Origin: Elusimicrobiota bacterium
GTDB taxonomy: Bacteria > Elusimicrobiota > UBA5214 > JBBAAG01
Reading direction: 5' to 3'
NCBI GenBank assembly: GCA_041658405.1
Contig: JBBAAG010000005.1
Location: 16,737 to 80,736, forward strand
DNA: 64,000 nucleotides
Each line of letters opens with the position of its first letter. Within the stretch, counting starts at the first letter, position 1. Positions 35,988-45,575 of the stretch are shown here, piece after piece. Both the position numbers and the translations under genes were made by a program. The notes under the pieces are model-generated. The model was given only the letters and a program-made list of their open reading frames with translations, did not search any database and was not told where the DNA came from.

Positions 35988-36022
35988 ACTTAATAAATAA
36001 CATTAAGTGTTGTTTATTAAGT
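35988..36022. repeat. 15-base AT-rich inverted repeat
   Basis: The arm at 35988-36002 (ACTTAATAAATAACA) is complementary to 36008-36022 except for one G-T wobble, with a 5-base loop. It falls between the cyclase and GH84 genes. It has no GC and no following T tract, so a classical terminator is unlikely. It could be an operator or weak processing hairpin. No close copy was noticed elsewhere. Confidence 0.5.
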
Positions 36023-36079
36023 AATATAAAATAACGACCTATAATAGACAACAATAGATAGATTATGCAGAGGAATAAT

Positions 36080-37813
36080 ATGGCACAAATAAAGAAATTA
36101 AAATTAATAAAACACTTTAACTATTGCGTTGTTTTAGTGTATGCTGTCTTTTGTTTTAATGTTAACCTTTTTTGCGAAAACTTGCCCAAAAATACAGGGG
36201 TTCAACCCGCAAAGTTCGATATCCGCGGGGTCAAAGGCCTATGGTGGTATGATATCTCAAAGTATAAGGATATCATGGCTTGGATGCCCTCACATGGGTT
36301 CAACTTTCTTATGTTTTGCTACTCATCGTTCCCGGGAAGCAGCGAATTGTGGCGAAAGGGGTATACTGAATCTGAACTTAAAGGGATGAAGGACGTTGCG
36401 GATTATTGCTCAAGCCACGGGATAACGCTGTGTTTGGCTATAAATCCTGGGATTTACAGCAGAACTAAGATTGTGTATTCCAGTGACGAAGAGTACCAGC
36501 TGATGCTCGCGAGTTTGGTGAAAGTGTACAAAGCTACCGGGATTAAATGGTACGCGTTATGCCTTGACGATATTATTGAAAAGTTGTCAGATAAGGATAA
36601 AACTAGGTTTAAAACACTGGCGGAAGCTCATACCTTTTTTGTTAACCGCGTGTATAAAGGGTTGAAAGAACAGGTGCCGGGGGTGAATATGATATTCTGC
36701 CCTGCAGCGTATACTACCGGGTTTGCATTGAAGAATACTGAGTATTCAAAATATGTCGGGGAAAAGGTTGATTCTTCCATCCTGTTCTTCTGGACCGGGC
36801 CAACAGTGTGTTCATCCAATATTATTGACGAGGATGTTGGTAAAATAAGGAAGTTTTTTGGTAGTACCCGCGAGATTGTTATCTGGGACAATTACCCGGT
36901 GAATGATTATATCCCGTGGCGGTTGCTGTTATCCCCTGTAAAAGGACGCTCAAAAACGTTATATAAGCATGTCCGTGGCCTTATTTCGAACCCAATGAAA
37001 CAGATGGAAGCATCAAAACTGCCTCTGGCGGCCATAGGCGAGTACTTGTCTGACCCCGGAAATTATGATCCTGAAAGAGCAATGGCTAGATCAATCGCTG
37101 AACTTGGCGGGGGTGAGGTTGATTATGTTCTGAAAGATCTGGTTGGGATATACGGCAGATACTTTTTAGGTGATAAAAAGTTTGAGTATATCGACGTTCC
37201 TGAAAATCCAAATGATGTAAGGGTAAGAATCGCGAAATTACGCGGTATCCTTGTTGTTTTACGTAATAACACTAAGTACCGTAGGTTGTACGATGACGTA
37301 CGCCCGGCTATAGAGTCTGACATTGTGCGGTTGGAACAGTATATCATAAGGAAAAAAGGGTGTAAGGGTAAGTCCGGCCGAGTAGTACTTAAAGGGTTAG
37401 ACTTTACCGGCGGTGGTGGGGAAGTTTATAGGTATCGAAAAAGTTTTAGGTACGAAGTTAATTATGTTTATGCTAAACCGTCAAAACTTGATGTTATGTC
37501 ATCAGATTTTTGGGTGAATAATATCGACGGGATTACCGGTGCTGAACTTGTGATTGAAGCAATGTGTAGTAAAAAAGGCGGTAACTGCAGGGTTGAGATA
37601 AGGGTTAATGATAACATTGTGTTCTCCGGGAAGAATAATTTTCGTGCTGAACCAAAATGGACAACCCAGTCGTTTGCAGTACCACCAAAAATGTTGCGTA
37701 CCGGCAAAAATATTATAATAATATGTAATATCGAACCTGAAGGTAAGGCGGGCTCGCCGCCATGGTTTATGATATCAAAAGTTGAAGTTGTACTTAGGAA
37801 CGAGGAGAAATAA
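36080..37813 (+). CDS. GH84-type beta-N-acetylglucosaminidase (secreted)
   Basis: About 577 residues from ATG 36080, chosen because AGAGGA precedes it by 5 bases; ATG 36065 is the alternative. A hydrophobic segment near residues 16-32 acts as signal peptide or anchor. The TIM barrel resembles the GH84 NAGidase domain: GVKGLWWYD near its start, the adjacent catalytic Asp pair in CLDDI (about 163-164), and WDNYPVND, a strong GH84 signature. The C-terminal part (about 450-577) looks like a beta-sandwich. GH84 enzymes remove beta-linked GlcNAc by substrate-assisted catalysis. Probably periplasmic. Propeller paralog 1 follows after 3 bases. Confidence 0.85.
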   Translation: MAQIKKLKLIKHFNYCVVLVYAVFCFNVNLFCENLPKNTGVQPAKFDIRGVKGLWWYDISKYKDIMAWMPSHGFNFLMFCYSSFPGSSELWRKGYTESELKGMKDVADYCSSHGITLCLAINPGIYSRTKIVYSSDEEYQLMLASLVKVYKATGIKWYALCLDDIIEKLSDKDKTRFKTLAEAHTFFVNRVYKGLKEQVPGVNMIFCPAAYTTGFALKNTEYSKYVGEKVDSSILFFWTGPTVCSSNIIDEDVGKIRKFFGSTREIVIWDNYPVNDYIPWRLLLSPVKGRSKTLYKHVRGLISNPMKQMEASKLPLAAIGEYLSDPGNYDPERAMARSIAELGGGEVDYVLKDLVGIYGRYFLGDKKFEYIDVPENPNDVRVRIAKLRGILVVLRNNTKYRRLYDDVRPAIESDIVRLEQYIIRKKGCKGKSGRVVLKGLDFTGGGGEVYRYRKSFRYEVNYVYAKPSKLDVMSSDFWVNNIDGITGAELVIEAMCSKKGGNCRVEIRVNDNIVFSGKNNFRAEPKWTTQSFAVPPKMLRTGKNIIIICNIEPEGKAGSPPWFMISKVEVVLRNEEK

Positions 37814-37816
37814 ATT

Positions 37817-39694
37817 ATGAGACACGGACTTGTGGTGTTAGTATTAGCATTAATGTCTTTGATTCCAGGAGTTGTAAAAGGAGAAAATGTTGTGGAAAAC
37901 CTTGGTGTACCGTCGAAAATAGCGGAAGTTTATGGCAGTTTGGTCAGCCCGGATGGGAAAACAATACTTTGTAATTTCGGGCAGACAGTGAACGACTTTT
38001 TTGTGGTCGCGGTTACTACTGACGGGGTGGCAAAAAAAATTGTTCCGCCTCCGGGGAAAGGAAACCAATGGGTACTTTGCCGAGGGTTCATTTTCAATCC
38101 AGTAGATAGAAAGGTTTATATCGGCAGTACGTTTGATGCAACTTTTTTTCGGTTGGACCCGTTCAACCTGGATAAAGGTATTGAACTGCTCGGGCAGATG
38201 GAGAAAGGCGAAACTTATTCCTGGAATATGACCGTTGGGTTGGATGGTAAAGTGTATGCCGGGACGTATCCGGGGTGTAAACTATTCGCGTACGACCCTG
38301 CAGCGGGGAAAGTGTTGAAACTCGGGAAGATGAGCGGTAATAACAAGTACTGCCGGACGTTGGCAGTAGGGAAAAACGGGAAGATATACTGCGGGCTCGG
38401 GTGTGATGAACAAGACGTTGTGGTGTATAACCCAGTAGATGGCAGTACGAAGTCTGTGATAATATCTGGACTAAAAAAGCCGGGTTTCGCGACGGTTGGG
38501 AATAATGCAGACGGCGAGGTGTATACAAATGTTAACGGGAAATCGTATATCATTGACGATAATGATAATTTAGTTGAAAAAAAGTATAGTACTGCGAGAT
38601 ATACTGTCCATTTCCCGAATACGTTTGCTGACGGTAGTATTCTGCTCGGAGTTAATTTGGAAGGTAAGTATACGATAAAAGATTCTTCAACCGGGGTAAA
38701 AACAACTGGGAAGTTTGAGTATTCCAGCGACGGTGTGCTGGTATTCGCGTTGGTTGAAGGGCCGGATAAAAATATTTATGGGAGTACGTTTCTTCCTTTA
38801 TCAATCTTTAAGTACGATACGAAGTCCGGGAAAAATGAGTTTTTGGGTGTCCACGGCGGGGGTGAAGTGTACTCGTTTGTTACGTACAAAAACAAAATAA
38901 TTGAATCCGTGTACCCCCAGGGTAGGATTTTTTCGTACGATCTTGACAAACCATGGAATCCTAACGGTGACGCGGCTATCAGCCCGTCGACAAACCCGAA
39001 AACTATTGTGTCCCTCGGGTCGCCGTTCATGCGCCCGATGTGCACGATTATTGTTGATAATATGGTGTACATAGCAGGGATTACGGATTACGGGTACCAC
39101 CAGGGGGGGATCGCGGTTATCGACGCGGAAACTGAGAAACTTGTTGCGAAGTATGAAGGCGTGATCTCCAGCCAAAGCGTTAGCGTTATTACATACGACC
39201 CTGCAACAAAACTTATCTTCGGCGGGTCGAGTATACATATAGGCAACCGCAAGCCAATCGCGTCTGCTGCAACGATGTTTGCGTTCAACCCTGTAACCGG
39301 GAAGGTGGAGTACGAGTTCAGCCCAACTACTTCTACTTACACAGGTGTACAGTTTATAGCTACGCTAAAACCCGGGATTGTTGCAATAATATTGTCGTTA
39401 GATGGGAAATGGCAGTTATTTGTGTATGACACTGTTAAGAAAGAGTTTATCGCGAAAAACATTGTTACACCGCTGAAGAAAACGCCGGTTAGGTTTTATA
39501 ATACCGCGAAGAACGGGATGGTTTATAGTAACACTGGGCGCGAACTGTATACGATTAACCCGCAAACGTATGAAGTGAAGGTTATTAAGTCAGTGGAGGA
39601 AGGGAATATTTCTACTAACGCAGTCCTCTCCGGCGGGTACTTGTATTACGGTGTCGACCAAATGTTGTACCGTTATAAGGTGGAAGGGAATTAA
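37817..39694 (+). CDS. Secreted beta-propeller-like protein, paralog 1
   Basis: 625 residues with a signal peptide (MRHGLVVLVLALMSL, cleavage near VKGEN). The mature part starts ENLGVPSKIAEVYG and then runs through repeated blade-like units of the SMP-30/PQQ/WD40 sort: SPDGKTILCNFGQ, NPVDRKVYIGSTFDA, GLDGKVYAGTYPGCKLFAYDP, GPDKNIYGSTFLPLSIFKYD, FSYDLDKPWNPNG. I do not recognise a catalytic family. It is one of four similar proteins in 18 kb, paired here with GH84 upstream (3 bases) and a URO-D protein downstream (9 bases). A role in binding or cleaving a glycan is inferred from context only. Confidence 0.75.
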   Translation: MRHGLVVLVLALMSLIPGVVKGENVVENLGVPSKIAEVYGSLVSPDGKTILCNFGQTVNDFFVVAVTTDGVAKKIVPPPGKGNQWVLCRGFIFNPVDRKVYIGSTFDATFFRLDPFNLDKGIELLGQMEKGETYSWNMTVGLDGKVYAGTYPGCKLFAYDPAAGKVLKLGKMSGNNKYCRTLAVGKNGKIYCGLGCDEQDVVVYNPVDGSTKSVIISGLKKPGFATVGNNADGEVYTNVNGKSYIIDDNDNLVEKKYSTARYTVHFPNTFADGSILLGVNLEGKYTIKDSSTGVKTTGKFEYSSDGVLVFALVEGPDKNIYGSTFLPLSIFKYDTKSGKNEFLGVHGGGEVYSFVTYKNKIIESVYPQGRIFSYDLDKPWNPNGDAAISPSTNPKTIVSLGSPFMRPMCTIIVDNMVYIAGITDYGYHQGGIAVIDAETEKLVAKYEGVISSQSVSVITYDPATKLIFGGSSIHIGNRKPIASAATMFAFNPVTGKVEYEFSPTTSTYTGVQFIATLKPGIVAIILSLDGKWQLFVYDTVKKEFIAKNIVTPLKKTPVRFYNTAKNGMVYSNTGRELYTINPQTYEVKVIKSVEEGNISTNAVLSGGYLYYGVDQMLYRYKVEGN

Positions 39695-39703
39695 GTTTAC
39701 GTT

Positions 39704-40807
39704 ATGAACGAACGGGAACGGCTGTTAAAAGTTTTAAAAGGTGAGACACCGGACAGAGTGCCGTGGTTTGCCGACCTGGGCCATTGGTACAAAGCTGAAT
39801 CCGGGAAGCAATGGGACTTGTTTTCAATTAATAACTGTACAAAAGAAATTGTTGATTTACACAGGGAAGTAAAAGCGGGCTGGTATATCGAAATCGGTTC
39901 CTTGCATGAAGAATATTATGAAGATGGTGTTGTAAGGGAAAGAGAGATTAACGGCGATACTGCGAGAGAAACATTTATAACGCCGATTGGCACAATTTAT
40001 ATGCTCAGAAAATGGAGCTCCGTCAGTTTTTCGTGGGATATTACTAAACTTATGGTGGAGAATATAGATGATCTAAAAGTATTGCTTTACACCGTAGAAA
40101 GAAAAAAGTTTAAGCCTAAATATGAAAACTGGGAGTATATAGAGAAAACCGGCGGGGATGTGGGGTTGGGATTCCCAAGTATTGCGTATACCGGATTAGG
40201 TTCGCTTATGTCATATTATATGGGTGTTGAGAAAACTGTTTATGCGTTGTGCGATGAACCAGAATTAATGAAAAAGTATGTGGATACATATAACCTTAAA
40301 CATATGGAATTGGTTGAGATATACAGTAAATCACCTGCTCCGCACATTTTTTTTACGGATAACCTGTCAGGCGATGTTCAGTCACCGGATATGTTTATGG
40401 AATACAGTTTTAATCATTACAAAAATATTGCCGACTGCCTGCATAAATCGGGGAAAACCGTATCTGCTCATTTAGACGGTAGGTTGAATAATATTATAAG
40501 CATTGTAGCAAAAGCGGGCATCGATGTTGCGGATGCGTGCACGCCTGCGCCTACCGGCGACCTTACTCCTGTGGAAATACGGAAACAAGCTGGGAACGAT
40601 ATGGTATTGATGGGCGGAATTTCTCCCAGTATGTGGCTGCCTGAAACCGGGGAGAATGAGTTCGTTGCTCATGTAAAAGAATGGCTTTCGTTAAGAAAGG
40701 ACAGCAGTAGGTTAGTTCAATCAGCAGGGGATCAGGTACCGCCGGGAACTGAGCTTAAGAGGATAAAACTTGTTTACGATATTGTCGAAGAATACGGAAG
40801 GTATTAG
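39704..40807 (+). CDS. Uroporphyrinogen decarboxylase-family (MtaA-like) protein
   Basis: 367 residues. The N-terminus NERERLLKVLKGETPDRVPWF is the typical opening of URO-D-fold proteins, and the late HLDGRLNNIISIVAKAGIDVADACTP and LMGGISPSMWL fit the barrel strands that bind porphyrin or corrinoid. True HemE residues are not evident, and no heme genes are nearby. It is closer to the corrinoid methyltransferase-like and undefined URO-D subfamilies that often sit in sugar-degradation loci. No signal peptide; cytoplasmic. The substrate is unknown. Confidence 0.8.
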   Translation: MNERERLLKVLKGETPDRVPWFADLGHWYKAESGKQWDLFSINNCTKEIVDLHREVKAGWYIEIGSLHEEYYEDGVVREREINGDTARETFITPIGTIYMLRKWSSVSFSWDITKLMVENIDDLKVLLYTVERKKFKPKYENWEYIEKTGGDVGLGFPSIAYTGLGSLMSYYMGVEKTVYALCDEPELMKKYVDTYNLKHMELVEIYSKSPAPHIFFTDNLSGDVQSPDMFMEYSFNHYKNIADCLHKSGKTVSAHLDGRLNNIISIVAKAGIDVADACTPAPTGDLTPVEIRKQAGNDMVLMGGISPSMWLPETGENEFVAHVKEWLSLRKDSSRLVQSAGDQVPPGTELKRIKLVYDIVEEYGRY

Positions 40808-40817
40808 AACAACTATT

Positions 40818-41291
40818 ATGAAAAGAGTTGTTGTTTACTCTGTCGTACTCTTAACTATTTTGAGTACTCATTGCTACTCTTTTGAAACAAAACAGAAAGT
40901 TGGGTTTTCAATTGGTACACCGTCAATATCGCCATATTTTGGTATTAAATACGGCCTATCATCTAAATTAGGAATTGAAGCGCGGTACTCAAACGATTCA
41001 GGTATAATAATATATTCAGGACGTGTGTGTTATAACTTCAATCCAGAGAAACGCGCAGTTATATATTCAGGTATTGAATATGACGCGTTGTCATTTGATA
41101 CTGCCGAAACATATGGAACAGGTCAATCCGTAGAATTGTTCGCGGGGATAGAAATATTTATAACTCCGTGGATTGCAGTTGGGTTGGATATCGGGCCGGT
41201 TTATACCCAGCTGGTTTCTGGTAAAAATTATAGTTACCAAATATCGTCAACTGATATTCTTGGTAATATTGGAATAACGCTGTATTTTTAA
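40818..41291 (+). CDS. Small outer-membrane beta-barrel-like protein
   Basis: 157 residues from ATG 40818; an upstream extension of the frame runs inside the URO-D gene. It has a signal peptide (MKRVVVYSVVLLTILST, cleavage near HCYS) and about eight short amphipathic strands ending in ITLYF. This is the pattern of a small eight-stranded outer-membrane barrel with a C-terminal Phe. No family was recognised. It starts 10 bases after the URO-D gene and 23 bases before the PKD-TPR gene, so it may be the first gene of the envelope operon. Confidence 0.55.
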   Translation: MKRVVVYSVVLLTILSTHCYSFETKQKVGFSIGTPSISPYFGIKYGLSSKLGIEARYSNDSGIIIYSGRVCYNFNPEKRAVIYSGIEYDALSFDTAETYGTGQSVELFAGIEIFITPWIAVGLDIGPVYTQLVSGKNYSYQISSTDILGNIGITLYF

Positions 41292-41314
41292 AAGGGTTTA
41301 AGGATTAACTGTTT

Positions 41315-43108
41315 ATGAAAATAAAGCTAATAATAATAACCGCAGCAGTGTGTCTTAAGTTAACAACTGCATATGCCGGTGTATATTTCGGTCGTACAAG
41401 TTTATTGAAAGAAAAGATTACAACTCTCAGGCAGGTGGAAATTGACGGAGAAAACAAAAATAATATCAGTACTACTACCAACAACAATAATACACCGCCA
41501 CCGGCTGTAAACCAATCGCCCACCGCAACCGCCAGTGCGAATGTAACTGTAAGTACTGCGCCGGCAACAATATTTTTTGCCGGTACAGGTACGGACAGAG
41601 ACGGTATTATAACGCTATACGAATGGGACTTCACCGGTGACGGCGCGTATGAATACCAATCCTCGACCTCTGGAATAGCGATGGGAATATACAATTCTAC
41701 CGGCACGTTTAACGTGGTTTTCAGAGTCACAGACAACAAAAACGCTAAAACTACTGCCGGGCTAACCATCGTTATTGTTGGGCAGTCCGAAGTACGTTTT
41801 TCCGAAGGATACCAGTTGTATTTGAATAAACAATACGCTGCTGCAATATCCAAGTTCCAACAACAAATAGCAGCTTACCCAACAAATGCACGGTCGGTTG
41901 ATTCAAAATATTATATTGCCAAATGTTATTACCAACTTGAAAACTATACAAAAGCTATGATGGAGTTTAAAACATTTGTATCGTCATATCCCGCACAATC
42001 ATTTGCTGATGATGCACAGCTTTATGTCGGCCGTTGTTATTACCAGCAAGCAAGCACAATGCCCGCGCAAGCTACCTACGCACAAGCAAGGACAGAATTT
42101 CAAAAAGTTGTAACGACTTACCCCAACGGCGACAGCGCGGATGACGCGCAATGCGCAATCGGTGATTGTTATTATGCTCAAGCGCTGTACACACAAGCGG
42201 TAACGGAATACCAAAACGTTATTACGCTATACTCGGCAAGCGAGAACAAAGACTTGGCGCAGTATTCGATAGGCAAGTGTTATTATCAAACCGACAATTA
42301 TTCCACTGCGATTGCTGCGTTTAGTCAATGTATCAGTTTATATTCAACAAGCACGCTGGTAGACGACTCGCAGTTTTATATTGGTAAATGTTACTATCAG
42401 CAGGCAAGTACAGAACCTGCACAGGCAACATATGCGCAAGCGCGGACAGAATTCCAAAAAGTTATCACGTTATACCCCAATGGAAACAACGCGGACGGTG
42501 CACAGTATTACATCGGGAAATCTTATTATTTCGAAGATAAGTATACACAAGCACTGGCTGAATTCCGTAAAGTGATAACATCTTATCCCTCTAGCAGCAA
42601 TATTGACGATGCACAGTATTTTGTTGGGAAATGTTACTACCAGCAGGCAAGTACTATTCCCGCGCAGGCAACGTATGACCAGGCGCGTACTGAGTTTTTA
42701 AAAGTGATATCTTTATATCCTCTGGGAGATAGCATTGATGAGGCACAGGTGTATATCGGTAAATGCTACTACCAACAAAATAATTATATACAGGCAATCG
42801 TTGAGTTTAAAAAAGTATTTACGTCATATCCCGCGTCAAACAGTTTAGACTGGGCGCAATATTATATAGGGAAAAGTTATTATATGAACAAAAACTATAC
42901 AACAGCAGTAACTGAACTACAAAAAGTGTTAACAAATTACCCGGTAACCGCATATGGTGATGAAACGCTGTACTATCAGGTACGCGTGTACTGCGACCTT
43001 ACTGACCGTACAAACGCGCAAGCTAAGCTGACAGAAATATCATCAAAATATCCGGTAAGTACCTGGACAACCAGAGCGAATACATATTTCACGGTAAAAT
43101 TTCCATGA
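41315..43108 (+). CDS. Exported PKD-domain and TPR-repeat protein (YbgF/BamD-like repeats)
   Basis: 597 residues. Signal peptide (MKIKLIIITAAVCLKLTTAYA), a Thr/Asn/Pro-rich linker, one PKD domain (about residues 65-155, motif YEWDFTGDGAYEY), then about twelve TPR-like units of the outer-membrane assembly type (about 165-590, for example AQYYIGKSYY and YIKCYYQ-like YIGKCYYQQ). Three units carry an almost identical insert, YYQQAST-PAQATY-QARTEF. Probably a periplasmic or surface scaffold. The last bases overlap the next start codon as ATGA, so its translation is coupled to the transglutaminase gene. Confidence 0.8.
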   Translation: MKIKLIIITAAVCLKLTTAYAGVYFGRTSLLKEKITTLRQVEIDGENKNNISTTTNNNNTPPPAVNQSPTATASANVTVSTAPATIFFAGTGTDRDGIITLYEWDFTGDGAYEYQSSTSGIAMGIYNSTGTFNVVFRVTDNKNAKTTAGLTIVIVGQSEVRFSEGYQLYLNKQYAAAISKFQQQIAAYPTNARSVDSKYYIAKCYYQLENYTKAMMEFKTFVSSYPAQSFADDAQLYVGRCYYQQASTMPAQATYAQARTEFQKVVTTYPNGDSADDAQCAIGDCYYAQALYTQAVTEYQNVITLYSASENKDLAQYSIGKCYYQTDNYSTAIAAFSQCISLYSTSTLVDDSQFYIGKCYYQQASTEPAQATYAQARTEFQKVITLYPNGNNADGAQYYIGKSYYFEDKYTQALAEFRKVITSYPSSSNIDDAQYFVGKCYYQQASTIPAQATYDQARTEFLKVISLYPLGDSIDEAQVYIGKCYYQQNNYIQAIVEFKKVFTSYPASNSLDWAQYYIGKSYYMNKNYTTAVTELQKVLTNYPVTAYGDETLYYQVRVYCDLTDRTNAQAKLTEISSKYPVSTWTTRANTYFTVKFP

Positions 43109-44697
43109 CAACCAAAAACAATATTTTTTCGGGTAAAGGTTATTCAATAACGCTGATTTTACTCACAATATTACCGTTATTATTGGTGTTATACAAAATC
43201 ATTTTCCTTGGTTACACATTCTCAAGTATTATCCCGCAGATAAAATACAGTGTTGATATTATTATGACACTCCAAGGTTATGGTGAAGACGTAGATGTAA
43301 AAACATACCTTCCGCAAAATGATTCCCGCCAGTCTATTAGTGACGAACTCAACAATTCTGCGGGATTTACGCTTGAACTTTTGAACGACACCAGCGGGCG
43401 CGTAGCAAGATGGAACGGTAATAGAGTTAGCGGTAACCGTCAAGTAGGATACTCGTTTGTGGCTCAATCAGAATCCGTAGTGTATAAAATTGAAGACGAT
43501 GTCACGATTTCGCGTGTATACCCCTCAAGTTTTAATGAATATCTGGGTTCTACCACTGTTATACAGTTGGATGACCCGGTTATTAACAGCATATTTAAAG
43601 ACACAGTACCAAAAACGGAAAACATGAAGCAAACACTGAAATCTATATTTGACTATGTTTCCTCGTTGAAATCCGTCCCGTTTAAAGGCGTAACCGATGC
43701 GGTAACTGCGGCGAAACTCGGTGAGGCGTCCTGTAATGGCAAAAGCAGGTTGTTTATCGCGTTAGCGCGTAAAGCTGGGATCCCTGCACGATTAGTTGGC
43801 GGCATAATTATGGAAAACGGAACAAAACGTACAAGCCATCAGTGGGTTGAAACATACATCAACGGATACTGGGTACCGTTTGACGCGTTAAACAACCATT
43901 TTGCTGAACTTCCGAAAAATTATCTTGTACTCTATCGCGGTGATGAGATGTTGTTCAAACATGATGCAAATATTAATTTCGGGTATTCCTACAAAATACG
44001 TGAACAGCTGTTATCACGTACAGATTTTGTTGCCGGGCTTGGAGAACAAAAGTTGAACGCGTATGACGTATGGGCTGCATTCACCCAGGTTGGTATACCA
44101 ATCAGTTTATTGAAAATAATTATTATGCTGCCGCTGGGAGCGTTTATCATTGTAGTATTCCGTAATGTTATAGGATTCGAAACATTTGGTACATTTTTAC
44201 CGGCACTAATCGCTGCAGCAAGCCGGGAAACCGGGTTTTTCTGGGGTATCTCAGGGTTTATACTGATAATATTTATTGTTAGTTTGGTACATCACCCGCT
44301 TGAAAAACTTGGGGTTTTGCATACGCCAAAGATGGGTATCCTGATGGTTTGCGTGGTAACCGCGATGTTTGCACTTACAGTACTTGGGGTAAAACTAAAG
44401 TTTTTTGCGTTGTCATACGTATCATTATTCCCTATCGCCGTACTTACAATCACAGCGGAACGTTTTGCAATCTTACAAATAGAAGAAGGTACAAAAAAAG
44501 CGTTTAAAATTATGGGTATGACGGTGATAGTTGTCTGGTTTTGCTATCTCGCGATGAATTCATTAGCAATGGAATCGTTATTTCTTTCATTTCCTGAACT
44601 ATTATTATGGATGGTAGTTCTCAACCTCTGGTTAGGCCGGTGGGTGGGGATACGGTTAAGTGAAGTCAAACGGTTCAGATGGTTGGTAGAAAAATGA
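43105..44697 (+). CDS. Transglutaminase-like domain fused to a seven-helix membrane domain (UUP1-like)
   Basis: 530 residues. A first transmembrane helix (about 14-36) leads to a periplasmic region with an N-terminal domain and a transglutaminase-like core (about 170-275), then about seven membrane helices (about 333-510). This is the architecture annotated as 'inactive transglutaminase fused to 7 transmembrane helices'. Here the core contains GEASCNGKSRLF (Cys210), TSHQWVETY (His245) and WVPFDA (Asp260), which together look like an intact catalytic triad. The family is conserved with a RimK-related ATP-grasp protein, and that gene follows with a 4-base ATGA overlap. Its reaction is unknown. 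Confidence 0.85.
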   Translation: MTTKNNIFSGKGYSITLILLTILPLLLVLYKIIFLGYTFSSIIPQIKYSVDIIMTLQGYGEDVDVKTYLPQNDSRQSISDELNNSAGFTLELLNDTSGRVARWNGNRVSGNRQVGYSFVAQSESVVYKIEDDVTISRVYPSSFNEYLGSTTVIQLDDPVINSIFKDTVPKTENMKQTLKSIFDYVSSLKSVPFKGVTDAVTAAKLGEASCNGKSRLFIALARKAGIPARLVGGIIMENGTKRTSHQWVETYINGYWVPFDALNNHFAELPKNYLVLYRGDEMLFKHDANINFGYSYKIREQLLSRTDFVAGLGEQKLNAYDVWAAFTQVGIPISLLKIIIMLPLGAFIIVVFRNVIGFETFGTFLPALIAAASRETGFFWGISGFILIIFIVSLVHHPLEKLGVLHTPKMGILMVCVVTAMFALTVLGVKLKFFALSYVSLFPIAVLTITAERFAILQIEEGTKKAFKIMGMTVIVVWFCYLAMNSLAMESLFLSFPELLLWMVVLNLWLGRWVGIRLSEVKRFRWLVEK

Positions 44698-45569
44698 GGA
44701 ATATATTTACTGACGCGGGAAAACTGCAACAGCATGTTCTTGGTATCAACCGCCGGAACCTTGATTATATTTATAAATCCAATAAACGTAAACATTTCCC
44801 TATTGCCGACGATAAAGTGTTGACAAAAGAATATTTGCATAAGCTTAATGTGCCCGTCCCGGAAACGTTTTACGTGATCCGCGGGATGGGTGACATCAGG
44901 AAATACTGGCCGGAACTCAGCGCTGGTAAACCCGAGTTTGTAATTAAACCGGCAAAAGGGCGTGCGGGGGGAGGGATACTGGTCTTACGTAAAAACGGGG
45001 AGTGTTGGGAAACACCGTCAGGTGTTAAGTACAACGGTAACCAAATAAAAAAACAGATGGCAGATATTTTGTTTGGTATCCACTCGTTTGGGTTGACAGA
45101 CAAGGTACTGGTTGAATCACGGGTTGTACTCCACCACTCGCTGCGCACGATATATCCTGACGGTATGGCGGACATCCGTGTGATTGTTTATAATGACATA
45201 CCTAAGATGTCAATGCTGCGGATGTCAACACTGGAGTCTGGTGGCCGCGCGAACCTAAGCCAGGGCGCAATAGGTATTGGGATTGATCTTAAAACAGGAG
45301 AATTGTTGGATGGCTACGATGTTAAAGGGTATATAACAAAACATCCCGATAGTAAGGTAGAGTTTAAAGGAATGCGTATACCGTTTTGGGCAGATATCAT
45401 TGATATCAGTACAAGGACAAGTAGGGCAGTACCGCTTAACTACCTTGGGATTGATGTTATTATCGACGATACCCGTGGACCGGTAGTAATGGAAATCAAT
45501 GCACGGCCGGGTTTGGAAATCCAGAACGTCAACCGTTGCGGGTTAAAATCCGTATTGGAAAACGGGTAA
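44694..45569 (+). CDS. RimK-related ATP-grasp ligase (alpha-L-glutamate ligase-like)
   Basis: About 291 residues from ATG 44694, which overlaps the transglutaminase stop as ATGA; the frame also allows ATG 44679. ATP-grasp features are FVIKPAKGRAGGGILVL (about residues 80-96), VLVESRVVLHHSL, the metal-binding end VVMEINARPGLEIQNVN near the C-terminus, and IRVIVYNDIPKMSML. This matches the family called alpha-L-glutamate ligase-like, known to occur beside the 7TM-transglutaminase protein. It is cytoplasmic. It probably adds an amino acid or peptide to a carboxylate acceptor using ATP; the acceptor is not known. Confidence 0.87.
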   Translation: MRNIFTDAGKLQQHVLGINRRNLDYIYKSNKRKHFPIADDKVLTKEYLHKLNVPVPETFYVIRGMGDIRKYWPELSAGKPEFVIKPAKGRAGGGILVLRKNGECWETPSGVKYNGNQIKKQMADILFGIHSFGLTDKVLVESRVVLHHSLRTIYPDGMADIRVIVYNDIPKMSMLRMSTLESGGRANLSQGAIGIGIDLKTGELLDGYDVKGYITKHPDSKVEFKGMRIPFWADIIDISTRTSRAVPLNYLGIDVIIDDTRGPVVMEINARPGLEIQNVNRCGLKSVLENG

Positions 45570-45575
45570 TTATTT

